NCBI GenBank assembly: GCA_013813875.1
Contig: JACCQZ010000251.1
Span: 1-40,070, forward strand
Length of the DNA: 40,070 nt
Direction of reading: 5' to 3'
DNA from: Gemmatimonadales bacterium
Lineage (GTDB): Bacteria > Gemmatimonadota > Gemmatimonadetes > Gemmatimonadales > GWC2-71-9
Below are positions 9,732 to 18,949 of this stretch, piece by piece. Every line of letters begins with the position of its first letter. Within the stretch, counting starts at the first letter, position 1. The position numbers and the translations under genes were made by a program. The notes beneath the pieces are model-generated. The model worked only from the letters and a program-made list of their open reading frames with translations. It was not told the origin of the DNA and ran no database searches.

Positions 9732-10544
9732 ATGACTACCGCCACCGTCTCCTGCCCTGGCTGCGGAGCCCAGGCCACCGGCCGTTTCTGCAGCAACTGC
9801 GGAACCGCGCTGACAGCCGCGACCTGCCGGCATTGCCGCGCCGACCTCACGCCGCAAGCGCGCTTCTGCCATCGCTGCGGCCAACCCGCGGCCGCCGGTG
9901 GCGCGGCTCCCTTCCGGGCGAGTGATCGGTCGGCCTGGATCTTTGCCGGCGCGCTTTGCCTCACGTTTGTGGGGGCCATCGTCTACCGGGTGGCGGCAGA
10001 CAACCCCGCGCCGGCGGCTCCCGACATGGCTAACGCCGGCTCGTCCGTACCCGGCAGGGCCGGTGAGCCGGGCGTATCCGCGGGACCGGCACCCGACATC
10101 AGCCGGATGACGCCGCGCGAGCGCTTCGACCGGCTCTTCAACCGGATCATGGAGTCGGTCGAGCAGGGCGACTCGGCCCAGGTCCTGCGCTTTACCCCCA
10201 TGGCGCTCGGCGCTTACAGCCAGCTGGATACCACCGACGTTGACGCCCGCTACCACGCTGCGGTACTGCGGATGCAGACCGGGGATCTGGCGGGCGCGGC
10301 CGCGCTGGCGGACACCATCGCGGTCGAACAGCCCGGGCACCTCTTTGCCTACGTGATCCGGGGCTCGACCGCCCGGCTTCGCAGCGACACTCAGGTTCGG
10401 GCTCGGGCCCAGCGCGAGTTCCTCCAGCACCACGACGCCGAGCTCGCCGCGAAACGGGTCGAATACCTCGAGCACCGCCCGGTCATCGAGGAGTTCAAGC
10501 GAGAGGCGGAGGCCGCCTCCGCGGCCCCGGCGAGCACCCGATGA
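9732..10544 (+). CDS. Double zinc-ribbon membrane protein
   Basis: CPGCGAQATGRFCSNCG and CRHCRADLTPQARFCHRCG, followed by a TM segment. Confidence 0.75.
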   Translation: MTTATVSCPGCGAQATGRFCSNCGTALTAATCRHCRADLTPQARFCHRCGQPAAAGGAAPFRASDRSAWIFAGALCLTFVGAIVYRVAADNPAPAAPDMANAGSSVPGRAGEPGVSAGPAPDISRMTPRERFDRLFNRIMESVEQGDSAQVLRFTPMALGAYSQLDTTDVDARYHAAVLRMQTGDLAGAAALADTIAVEQPGHLFAYVIRGSTARLRSDTQVRARAQREFLQHHDAELAAKRVEYLEHRPVIEEFKREAEAASAAPASTR

Positions 10545-11395
10545 CCCAGACCATCCGCGTCGCTCACAGCCCCGATTCCGACGACGCCTTCATGTTCTAC
10601 GCGCTCGCCGAGGGAAAGATAGATACCGGCGACTTGCGCTACGTGCACGAACTCTCCGACATCGAGTCCCTCAACCAGCGTGCCCGCCGCGCCGAGCTGG
10701 AGGTGACGGCCGTCTCGATCCACGCCTACGCGTATATCTGGCGGGACTACGCGCTGCTGGGCTCCGGATCGTCCATGGGCGATGGCTATGGTCCCCGCCT
10801 GGTGGCCGCCCGGCGCTGCCCATCCGAACCGCGCCTCGCATTGCGCGGCCGCCGGATCGCGGTACCGGGCCTCCTCACCACGGCGTACCTCGCGCTCAAG
10901 CTCTACCAGCCGGATTTTATCGGGGTGGTCATGCCCTTCGACCAGATCGAGAACGCGGTTCAGGCGGGTGAGGTGGACGTCGGCCTGCTGATCCACGAGG
11001 GCCAGCTCACCTACGCCGACGACGGTCTCCACCTCTGGGCCGACCTGGGAGCGTGGTGGCTGGAGGATACCGGTCTCCCCCTGCCACTCGGCGGCAACGT
11101 CGTCCGCCGCGACCTCGGCGCCCAGGTCATCAGCCGAATCGCGCGTGACCTCCGCGCCAGCATCGTATACGCGCTGGAGCACCGGGCCCCGGCCCTGGCT
11201 CATGCCCGGCAGTTCAACCGGGGCATCGGCGACGAGCGGACCGACACCTTCGTCGGGATGTACGTCAACCAGTGGACGGTAGACTACGGCCCCCGGGGGC
11301 GGCAAGCGGTGCAGAAATTGCTGAACCGCGGTTATGAGATGGGAATTATCCCGGAGCGGGTGGAGGTGGAGTTCGTGGATAGTGCTGAGTTCTAA
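10541..11395 (+). CDS. mqnD: 1,4-dihydroxy-6-naphthoate synthase (futalosine menaquinone pathway)
   Basis: MTQTIRVAHSPDSDDAFMFYALAEGKID motif and MqnA/D SBP-like fold; ATGA overlap with the upstream CDS. Confidence 0.8.
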   Translation: MTQTIRVAHSPDSDDAFMFYALAEGKIDTGDLRYVHELSDIESLNQRARRAELEVTAVSIHAYAYIWRDYALLGSGSSMGDGYGPRLVAARRCPSEPRLALRGRRIAVPGLLTTAYLALKLYQPDFIGVVMPFDQIENAVQAGEVDVGLLIHEGQLTYADDGLHLWADLGAWWLEDTGLPLPLGGNVVRRDLGAQVISRIARDLRASIVYALEHRAPALAHARQFNRGIGDERTDTFVGMYVNQWTVDYGPRGRQAVQKLLNRGYEMGIIPERVEVEFVDSAEF

Positions 11396-11506
11396 GTGCT
11401 TAGTGCTTAGTGCTTAGTGGGTGACAAGTGACAAGTGCGGGAGTGGAATCGGGTGCGCACCCGCACTTTCAACTTGCCACCCACTAAGCACTCAGAACAA
11501 AGCACT
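11381..11506. repeat. Palindromic element with 7-bp tandem repeats, copy A
   Basis: (AGTGCTT)n and (TGACAAG)2 tandem heptamers; 3' arm CCGCACTTTCAACTTGCCACCCACTAAGCACTCAGAACAAAGCACT pairs with the 5' arm; inner palindrome CGGGTGCGCACCCG. Confidence 0.85.
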
Positions 11507-11560
11507 TGCCCCTCTCCTACCTTCCCCTCCACCCAGACATCCCCTTTTCCCGGAGTCCGC

Positions 11561-12625
11561 GTGTCCTCGAACAATGGACCCGTCACGCTGCTCGTCGTGG
11601 ACGACGAGGAGGCGATTCGTAACGCGGTCCGGAAGTTTCTCGTCCAGCAAGGATACGAAGTCGCCACCGCGGCCACCGGAGAGGAGGCCCTCACTCTGCT
11701 CCGCCGGCAGAAGATCACCTGCATGCTCCTCGACGTAAACCTTCCAGGCACCAACGGCATTGACCTGGTTCCCCAGATCATGGATATCGAGCCGAGTATC
11801 GCTCTGCTCATGCTGACGGCGGTGAACGATGCCACCAGTGCCGCACTCTGCATGCAGCGCGGCGCCTTCGACTACCTCATCAAGCCGATTGATCTCTCCC
11901 ACCTCGGTCGTTCCATCCGGAGCGCGTTGCAGCGGCGGCATACGCAGTTGGAGAGCCAGCAGATCAACCAGTGGCTCAAGGAGGAGGTCGCGCTGCGGGT
12001 GGCCGAGCGGCGGGTGGAGCAGGCCAACCAGGAGCGGCTCTCGGTGGCCACCCTCGAGGCTCTGGTCAACGCGCTGGAGGCCAAGGATCCGTATCTCCGA
12101 GGTCATTCGGCCCGGGTAGCCGATCTTTCGGCCAACCTGGCCGCGCAACTCGGCTGCGACGACGAGACCATCGAGGCGGTTCGCACCGGCGGCAGGCTGC
12201 ACGACATCGGCAAGATCGGCATCCGGGAGGAGATCCTCAACAAGCAGGGCCCGTTGAGCGACGAGGAGTACGAGCACGTCAAGCAGCACGTGCTGGTCGG
12301 CTCCCAGATTCTGGCTCCGCTGGTGCACCTCAAGGAAGTCATCTCCTACGTGCGGAGTCACCACGAGCGCTGGGACGGCTTCGGCTATCCCGACCGGCTG
12401 GCGGCCGAAGAGATCCCCCGCGGCGCCAGGATCATCGGTGCGGTGGAGATCTACGACGCGCTGACGACAGCCCGCCCCTACCAGGAGAAGATGCTGCCCG
12501 AGGTGGCCGTCGAGCGCATGCGCGACTTGGTGGGCACCGTGCTCGACCCCGCCATCCATCAGGCGCTCGAGGCGGTCGTGACCCAGCGGCAGGCGCTGGT
12601 GTTCCTGGACGAATCGCGCATCTGA
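11561..12625 (+). CDS. Response regulator with HD-GYP output domain (putative c-di-GMP phosphodiesterase)
   Basis: REC TLLVVDDEEAIRN...LDVNLPGTNGID...IKPID; HD-GYP motifs GRLHDIGKIGI, HHERWDGFGYPD; start taken as GTG 11561. Confidence 0.88.
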   Translation: MSSNNGPVTLLVVDDEEAIRNAVRKFLVQQGYEVATAATGEEALTLLRRQKITCMLLDVNLPGTNGIDLVPQIMDIEPSIALLMLTAVNDATSAALCMQRGAFDYLIKPIDLSHLGRSIRSALQRRHTQLESQQINQWLKEEVALRVAERRVEQANQERLSVATLEALVNALEAKDPYLRGHSARVADLSANLAAQLGCDDETIEAVRTGGRLHDIGKIGIREEILNKQGPLSDEEYEHVKQHVLVGSQILAPLVHLKEVISYVRSHHERWDGFGYPDRLAAEEIPRGARIIGAVEIYDALTTARPYQEKMLPEVAVERMRDLVGTVLDPAIHQALEAVVTQRQALVFLDESRI

Positions 12626-12651
12626 TCCCTGCCGTGGGCACCCAGAACTCC

Positions 12652-13716
12652 ATGCATCCCAGTGGCGAGCGCGCCGAGCCACAGCGGATACTGCTGGTGG
12701 ACGACGATCCCGCCATCGCCCGCCTGGTGCAGGGAATTCTACGGGCCAACGGCTTCGAGCAGGCCAGCCAGGTCGGCAGCGGACGCGAGGCGCTGGAGGC
12801 GGTTGACGGGATGGACATCGTCCTGCTCGACCACCAGCTCCCCGACACCAGCGGCCTCGAGCTGCTGGATGCGCTGCGTGCCCGGCACCACCCTCCCGGG
12901 ATCGTGGTAATCACCGCCCACGGCAACGAGTCGCTCGCCGCGACCGCCCTTCGCCGCGGCGCCGACGACTACCTGGCCAAAGACGCCTCCTTCACCCAAC
13001 TGCTCCCCCAGATCCTGGAGCGGGTGCGCCGCACTCGCGAGCTCCGCAAGGCGCTCCTTGCGGCGGAGCAGGAGCTGGTACGGGCCGAGCGCCTCGGCGC
13101 GGTCGGCGAGTTGACGGTGACTCTGCACCACGAGATCAATAACCCGCTGATGGCGGCCTTCGCCGACGTGGAGCTGATGCTCACCGACCTCGATGCTCCC
13201 GCCGAGCAGCGCCGGCAGTCACTCGAGGAGGTCCGCGGAGCACTGCGGCGCATTCGCGATATCATCCGCCAGATCGGAGAGCTGCGCGAGGTGCGCACCA
13301 AGCGCTACGTGGCCGGCGTCCGCATGGTGGATCTCGAGGGGACCTCCTCGGCGCCAACCATCAGCCGTGGCACCGCCCTGGTGTTGGTTCCGGATGAGGG
13401 CCTGGCCCGGATCGTATCCCTCCTGCTCCGCACCGCTGGCTTCCGGGTAGAGCGGGCCGGAAGCCACCCGGAGCTGCTGTCGGCCGCCGGCAGGCTCGGA
13501 GTCACGCTGGTTCTTGTGGTAGGCGGCAGCGACGCGGTAGGGGCTCACCCGCTCGGCGGGTTCGAGCCTCCCGCCGAGCGGCCATACCGGGTAGTGGCGC
13601 TGGTGTCGGGCCCTGGTGAGGCGGCGCTGGCCGCCGGCGCCGACCGGGTGGTGCAGTTGCCCTTCGATCCCGGCACCTTTACCTCCGAGATCCTCGAGGT
13701 CGTCGAAGCGAGCTGA
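12652..13716 (+). CDS. REC-DHp(HisKA-like)-degenerate-REC signalling protein lacking HATPase_c
   Basis: REC (ILLVDDDPAIARL...LLDHQLPDTSG...AKDAS), H-box LGAVGELTVTLHHEINNPLMAAFADVELML, C-terminal REC-like fold without N/G boxes. Confidence 0.75.
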   Translation: MHPSGERAEPQRILLVDDDPAIARLVQGILRANGFEQASQVGSGREALEAVDGMDIVLLDHQLPDTSGLELLDALRARHHPPGIVVITAHGNESLAATALRRGADDYLAKDASFTQLLPQILERVRRTRELRKALLAAEQELVRAERLGAVGELTVTLHHEINNPLMAAFADVELMLTDLDAPAEQRRQSLEEVRGALRRIRDIIRQIGELREVRTKRYVAGVRMVDLEGTSSAPTISRGTALVLVPDEGLARIVSLLLRTAGFRVERAGSHPELLSAAGRLGVTLVLVVGGSDAVGAHPLGGFEPPAERPYRVVALVSGPGEAALAAGADRVVQLPFDPGTFTSEILEVVEAS

Positions 13717-13845
13717 GGCTCGGCCCTGGTGATCAGCCTCACCGACCCGCTGTGTCCACCGATGCAGGCCGCCACTACTACCGCCCCTACGTTGTGACTC
13801 TACCCGACAGCACCCCCGCCGGCTCCTCGTATCGGTTCCCGTGCA

Positions 13846-15522
13846 TTGACCAAGCTGCAGAGCACCGTGCGAATCCGGCATTCTTCCCCCACCTTGGCGG
13901 TTGAGCCCGAGGCGCGCACCCTTCTCCGGCTCAAGGGGCGGGCCTTCAGCCTTGCCCTGGCGGCCGCGATTGCCTTGGGGGCAATAGTGCGGGTATACCA
14001 CGTCCTTTCGCAGGATTTTCCCCTCAACGATGGCGGCCTCTTCTACGCCATGGCGCGCGACCTTCAGGCCGCCGGCTTTCGGCTTCCCGCCTTTACGTCA
14101 TACAACCAGGCGAGTATTCCGTACGGCTACTCGCCGCTCGGGTTCTATCTCGCCGGCTGGCTCGATGCCGCGACACCGCTCTCGCTCCTGGCAACCTTTC
14201 GCTGGCTGCCCCTGGTAGTGACCTGTCTGACGGTGGCCGCGTTCGCCAGACTGGCCCGGGCGCTCCTGGCGCAGCGCGCCGCGGTGGTGGCGGCGGTGGC
14301 GGCGTTCGCGCTGCTGCCGCGCAGCTTCATCTGGATGCTGATGGGCGGCGGCCTTACCCGCTCGCTGGGCTTTCTCTTCGCCCTGGTCACTCTGGTGCTG
14401 CTTTACCGTCACTACACCCGGCGCGACTGGCGTCTCGTGCCGGGCGTGGCGATCGGCGGGGCTCTGACCGTGCTCAGCCACCTCGGGACCGCCCCCTTTC
14501 TTGCGTTCAGCGGCGCGCTCCTGCTCCTCGCCTACGGGCGGCATCGTCACGCGCTGGTAAGCTCGCTCGTCGCAGCGCTCGGGGCGGTGGGGCTCAGCGC
14601 CCCCTGGTGGGGGCAGGTGCTGGCGGTACACGGTCCGGGCCCCTTTCTCGCCGCGGGTGCCACCGGCGGCTCGATCTTCAGCGGCCTGACCTTGTGGGGG
14701 ACGGTACACACGCTAGCCACCTCCGGTCTCGGCACCGGCGAATCGGTTCTCGGTCTGATCGGCATGCTGGGGGCGGTGGGATTCTTCTACTCGCTCAGCC
14801 GGGGTGAGTGGCTCCTGCCGGCATGGTGGATCGCCATCGTGGTTCTCGACGCCCGCCAGGGATCCACCTTCGCTACGGTGCCGATCGCCCTGCTGGCGGG
14901 AGTTGCGGTGGTGCACCTGCTGCTCCCCGCGATCACCCGGGCCACCGCCCCCGCCACGCTGCGGCGGAATCCGGGACGCCACGCCTGGGCGCCGGCCGCC
15001 GTACTCGGTCTCTTTCTCGTGTTCTCCACGGTGACCGCGTTCCTCCGCCGTCCCGAGGTCACCGGTGGACTACCGGACCTCACCAGCCTCTCACCGGCCG
15101 AGCGATCCGCGATGCGCTGGGTGGCGGAGGAGACGCCCCGCTCGGCCCGGATGCTGGTGGTGTCCGGCACGCCTTGGGAGATCGACAGGAACTCGGAGTG
15201 GCTTCCAGTCCTGGGAGAGCGGGTGAGCGTCGCCACCGTGCAGGGTTACGAATGGAGACCGGTGGGCCAGTTCGTCAGCAAGAAACGCGAATACAACGAG
15301 CTGCAGGGCTGCGCCCGGTGGATATCGGCCTGTCTGAGCGACTGGTCCCGCAGCACTGGAGTCCGCTATACCCACGTGTACATCCCGCGGAGCGCGAATC
15401 GCGAGTGCTGCCGCCTGCTGCTCTACTCGCTGGGGCGGGACGCGGAGTACCAGCGGGTGTATGATCAGGCAGGCGCGGTCGTCTTTGCCCGCCGACAATC
15501 CTCACTGGCGGCCAGGCCATGA
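13846..15522 (+). CDS. Polytopic membrane protein, GT-C/glycosyltransferase-39-like
   Basis: Many TM helices; early loop DFPLNDGGLFYAMARDLQAAGF; start codon uncertain (TTG). Confidence 0.65.
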   Translation: MTKLQSTVRIRHSSPTLAVEPEARTLLRLKGRAFSLALAAAIALGAIVRVYHVLSQDFPLNDGGLFYAMARDLQAAGFRLPAFTSYNQASIPYGYSPLGFYLAGWLDAATPLSLLATFRWLPLVVTCLTVAAFARLARALLAQRAAVVAAVAAFALLPRSFIWMLMGGGLTRSLGFLFALVTLVLLYRHYTRRDWRLVPGVAIGGALTVLSHLGTAPFLAFSGALLLLAYGRHRHALVSSLVAALGAVGLSAPWWGQVLAVHGPGPFLAAGATGGSIFSGLTLWGTVHTLATSGLGTGESVLGLIGMLGAVGFFYSLSRGEWLLPAWWIAIVVLDARQGSTFATVPIALLAGVAVVHLLLPAITRATAPATLRRNPGRHAWAPAAVLGLFLVFSTVTAFLRRPEVTGGLPDLTSLSPAERSAMRWVAEETPRSARMLVVSGTPWEIDRNSEWLPVLGERVSVATVQGYEWRPVGQFVSKKREYNELQGCARWISACLSDWSRSTGVRYTHVYIPRSANRECCRLLLYSLGRDAEYQRVYDQAGAVVFARRQSSLAARP

Positions 15523-16598
15523 GCGTAAACGATACTTTGGGCCTCAAGTCGGCGGGAGACAGAGTGACCGGTGCCGGAGTGGTGTCCGTCGTCATTCCCT
15601 GCTGCGACGAGGAGGCGAATCTGCTGGAGATCCACCGGCGCGTGGGTGCGGCGCTGTCGCGGTGCGGCGCTGGATACGAGGTGGTATACGTGGACGACGG
15701 CAGTACCGACTCCACGCCTCTCCTGCTGCAGGAGCTGCAGGCCGCCGACCCCCGGCACGTGCGCGTGGTGTTTCTCTCGCGCAACTTCGGACACCAGTTC
15801 GCCGTGACCGCCGGGTTAGCCCATGCTGCCGGCGACGCGGTCGTCATCATTGACGCCGATCTGCAGGACCCTCCCGAGGTCATCTGTGACATGGTGCAGC
15901 GCTGGCGGGACGGCTACGACGTGGTCTACGGCGTCCGCACCGAACGCGAAGGCGAGACCCGCTTCAAGCTGTGGAGCGCGCGGTTCTTCTACCGCCTGAT
16001 CCGGCGGCTGTCGGACACCGACATCCCACTGGACGCGGGTGACTTCCGCCTGATGGACCGGCAGGTGGTGGACGCGATCGTGGCGATGCCTGAGCGGGAC
16101 CGGTTCGTCAGGGGAATGGTGAGCTGGGCGGGCTTCAAGCAGGTGGGCCTTCCTTACTGCCGGGCGGCCCGGGCGGGCGGTGAGACCAAGTATCCGCTGG
16201 CCAAGATGCTGCGCTTTGCCGTGGACGGCATTCTCTCCTTCTCCACCAAACCGCTCCGGCTGTCAATCCACCTGGGCTTTCTCTCCGCCGGCATCGCGCT
16301 GATGGCGATCGTCTACGCACTGGCGATGCGGCTGTTCACCGACATGTGGGTTACCGGCTGGACCGCCATCTTCATCGCCATTCTCTTTCTGGGCGGCATC
16401 CAGATGATCTCTCTTGGCATCATGGGGGAATACATCGGCCGGCTCTACGGCGAAGCCAAACGGCGCCCGCTCTACCTGATACAGAAAACACTCGGGTTCG
16501 GGCCCGCACCCGTTTCCCGTCCCCAGCTCGAAGAGCGCTCCAGGACGCGGACCCGCGCCGACCGCAGAGGGCCGCGCGACCGCCGCCGTCTCGCCTGA
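15519..16598 (+). CDS. Glycosyltransferase family 2 (DPM1/GtrB/ArnC-like)
   Basis: VSVVIPCCDEEANL, VYVDDGSTDST, VIIDADLQDPPE, two C-terminal TM helices; ATGA overlap with the upstream CDS. Confidence 0.9.
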   Translation: MSVNDTLGLKSAGDRVTGAGVVSVVIPCCDEEANLLEIHRRVGAALSRCGAGYEVVYVDDGSTDSTPLLLQELQAADPRHVRVVFLSRNFGHQFAVTAGLAHAAGDAVVIIDADLQDPPEVICDMVQRWRDGYDVVYGVRTEREGETRFKLWSARFFYRLIRRLSDTDIPLDAGDFRLMDRQVVDAIVAMPERDRFVRGMVSWAGFKQVGLPYCRAARAGGETKYPLAKMLRFAVDGILSFSTKPLRLSIHLGFLSAGIALMAIVYALAMRLFTDMWVTGWTAIFIAILFLGGIQMISLGIMGEYIGRLYGEAKRRPLYLIQKTLGFGPAPVSRPQLEERSRTRTRADRRGPRDRRRLA

Positions 16599-16614
16599 TC
16601 TCCCGCCGCACTCG

Positions 16615-17979
16615 ATGCACGCCGTCGTCATCGGCGCGGGATTCGCCGGCCTCTCGGCGGCCTGGGAGCTGACCAGGCGCGGTGTCGGCGTGACTGTTCT
16701 CGAGGCCGATGGGGAGATCGGGGGTCTGGCCGGCAGCTTTCCAGTCGGCGGCACGCGGCTGGAGAAGTTCTATCATCACTGGTTCACCAGCGACGTTCAT
16801 GTCACCGAGCTGGTACGTGAGCTGGGCCGGGAAGATCAGGTGCTCTACCGGACGACCCGCACGGGCATGTACTTCGCCCACTCGCGCTTCCGGCTGAGCT
16901 CCCCCGCCGACGTCTTGCGCTTCACCCCGCTCCGCCCGCTCGACCGCATCCGCCTCGGGTGGCTCGCATTGCGGGCTCGCAGGGTGCAGGACTGGCGTGC
17001 ATTGGAAAGCATGACCGCGGAGGAGTGGTTGATCCGGCTGGGGGGACGTGAGGTGTTCCGGGTAGTCTGGCAGCCGCTGCTCGAGGGAAAGTTCGGCGAT
17101 TTCTCATCCGAGATCTCGGCGGTCTGGTTCTGGAACAAGCTCAAGCTGCGGGGAGGAAGCCGGGGAAAGGGCGGCGCCGAGGTGCTGGCGTATTACCGCG
17201 GCGGGTTTGCCGCGCTGGCCGAGGAGATGGCCGGCGCCATCCGCGCGTCGGGGAGCCGCATCCAGCTCGACTCCCCGGCCACGGGCCTGCGAGTGCACCA
17301 AGGGAAGGTGACGGGTGTGTGCACCGCGGCCGGCACCATCCCCGCCGATGCAGTGGTGGCCACCCCTGCATTGCCCATCGTGGCGGACATGATCGAGCCC
17401 CATGTGGCGACCGACTATGTGGCCGGGCTCAGGCGGGTGCAGTACCTGGCCAACCTTTGCGTGGTGCTCGAGCTGGACCGCAGCCTCTCCGATACCTATT
17501 GGCTCAACGTCAACGATCCCGGCTTTCCCTTCGTCGCCGTCATCGAGCATACCAACTTCGAGCCGCCGGAAACCTACGCCGGCCGGCACCTCGTCTATCT
17601 CTCCAAGTATCTGCCGGAGAGCGCCGAGCTCTACCGCATGGCGGACGCCGAGGCGGTCGCGTTTTGCGTCCACCACCTTCAGCGGATGTTTCCCCAGTTC
17701 TCCGGCGACTGGATCTTGGCCGCGCACGTCTGGCGGGCGCGCTACGCCCAGCCCGTCGTGGTGCGTCACTATGGGGCGCTGATTCCGCCGGTGCAGACGC
17801 CGATCGAAGGATTGTACCTCAGCACGATGGCGCAGGTGTACCCGGAGGATCGGGGAACCAATTACGCGATTCGGGAAGGGCGGAAGGTAGGACGGCAGGT
17901 GGCGGAGGCATTGACTGCCCTCACCCCACTGAAGCCTCCCGCTTTGCCTGCTGATACCCCATCCCCCGCAACCGGGTGA
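16615..17979 (+). CDS. NAD(P)/FAD-dependent oxidoreductase (amine oxidase/desaturase-like)
   Basis: HAVVIGAGFAGLSAAWELTRRGVGVTVLEAD dinucleotide-binding motif; C-terminal GLYLSTMAQVYPEDRGTNYAIREGRKVG. Confidence 0.85.
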   Translation: MHAVVIGAGFAGLSAAWELTRRGVGVTVLEADGEIGGLAGSFPVGGTRLEKFYHHWFTSDVHVTELVRELGREDQVLYRTTRTGMYFAHSRFRLSSPADVLRFTPLRPLDRIRLGWLALRARRVQDWRALESMTAEEWLIRLGGREVFRVVWQPLLEGKFGDFSSEISAVWFWNKLKLRGGSRGKGGAEVLAYYRGGFAALAEEMAGAIRASGSRIQLDSPATGLRVHQGKVTGVCTAAGTIPADAVVATPALPIVADMIEPHVATDYVAGLRRVQYLANLCVVLELDRSLSDTYWLNVNDPGFPFVAVIEHTNFEPPETYAGRHLVYLSKYLPESAELYRMADAEAVAFCVHHLQRMFPQFSGDWILAAHVWRARYAQPVVVRHYGALIPPVQTPIEGLYLSTMAQVYPEDRGTNYAIREGRKVGRQVAEALTALTPLKPPALPADTPSPATG

Positions 17980-18943
17980 TGCGCTGCCGGATGGGTGGAT
18001 GTGAGGCGAGCACGTCGGCGAGCAATCCCTCGCGGGAAGACATCACGCCCGGGGCCGGGTCCACGATGCAGAGGTGCGCCGCGCCCTGGGTAATAGTCCG
18101 CGTGGGCGATGCCGCCGCCGCCAGCTTCTCCAGCGCCGACGCGAGCGCCATCGGGTTGCGGGTGAACTGAGCCGCGGTGGCATCGGCCAGATACTCCCGC
18201 TTCCGACTCACCGACATCGCCAGGAGCCGGGAGATGATCGGCGCCACGACCAGGGTGACCACCCAGAGCACCAGGATCACCAGCGCCAGCGGATTCCCAC
18301 CCTTCCCCCGACTTCGCCCGCCGACGGCGCCCCCTCCGCTCCGTCCGGTCCGCAGCATCCGACCCATCCCATCCGACATCAGCGCGATCGCCCCCACCAT
18401 CCCCGCGAGCAGCGTCATGAGCCGCACATCGAGGTTCCGCACGTGCGCCATCTCGTGGGCGACGACTCCCTGCAGCTCGTCGCGGGAGAGTGCGCGCAGC
18501 AAACCCTCGGTGACCGCGATGCTGGCCGATTCGGCATCGCGGCCGGTAGCGAAAGCATTGGGATCGTCGTCCGGGACGATCCAGACCTTCGGCCGGGGCT
18601 GGCCCGAGGCGATGGCCATCTCCTCCACCACGTTTACCAGTTGTTTCTGTTCCGGAGTGGCCGGCTCGATGATCTCCCAGGCACCGGTGGCCCACAGAAT
18701 CCGGGCCGGCCCGTAGCGCCAGGAAAACCAGCAGATGCCGCCGGCCACGAGGGTGGTGAAGATGCCGATGAGAGGGACGACGTGGCGGTAGGAACCCGGA
18801 GGATCGTCGGCGGTGAGCAGCCCGAAGGCGAGATCGCCGCCGAATCCCACCCAGGCGAAGAATACGATGAAGCCGATGACGAGCCAGGTCGAGCGGCGGC
18901 GGTTGGACTGCTGCTGAGCGAAGAGGTTGGCCTCCTCGGTCAT
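17921..18943 (-). CDS. M48-family metallopeptidase, HtpX-like
   Basis: Zinc motif VVAHEMAHVRNLD, TM helices. Confidence 0.88.
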   Translation of the reverse strand: MTEEANLFAQQQSNRRRSTWLVIGFIVFFAWVGFGGDLAFGLLTADDPPGSYRHVVPLIGIFTTLVAGGICWFSWRYGPARILWATGAWEIIEPATPEQKQLVNVVEEMAIASGQPRPKVWIVPDDDPNAFATGRDAESASIAVTEGLLRALSRDELQGVVAHEMAHVRNLDVRLMTLLAGMVGAIALMSDGMGRMLRTGRSGGGAVGGRSRGKGGNPLALVILVLWVVTLVVAPIISRLLAMSVSRKREYLADATAAQFTRNPMALASALEKLAAAASPTRTITQGAAHLCIVDPAPGVMSSREGLLADVLASHPPIRQRITRLRGMGYQQAKREASVG

Positions 18944-18949
18944 CTGGGC

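Noticed and set aside
9602-9979. N-terminal extension of the glnA ORF to 592 aa
   Set aside because: Extension has no GlnA similarity and overlaps the divergent zinc-ribbon gene; MAQART at 9601 gives a normal-size enzyme.
11971-12651. N-terminal extension of the REC-DHp ORF
   Set aside because: Shadow frame inside the HD-GYP gene, Arg/Gly-rich; REC domain begins right after ATG 12652.
11492-12682. 396-aa minus-strand ORF
   Set aside because: Antisense shadow of the HD-GYP response regulator.
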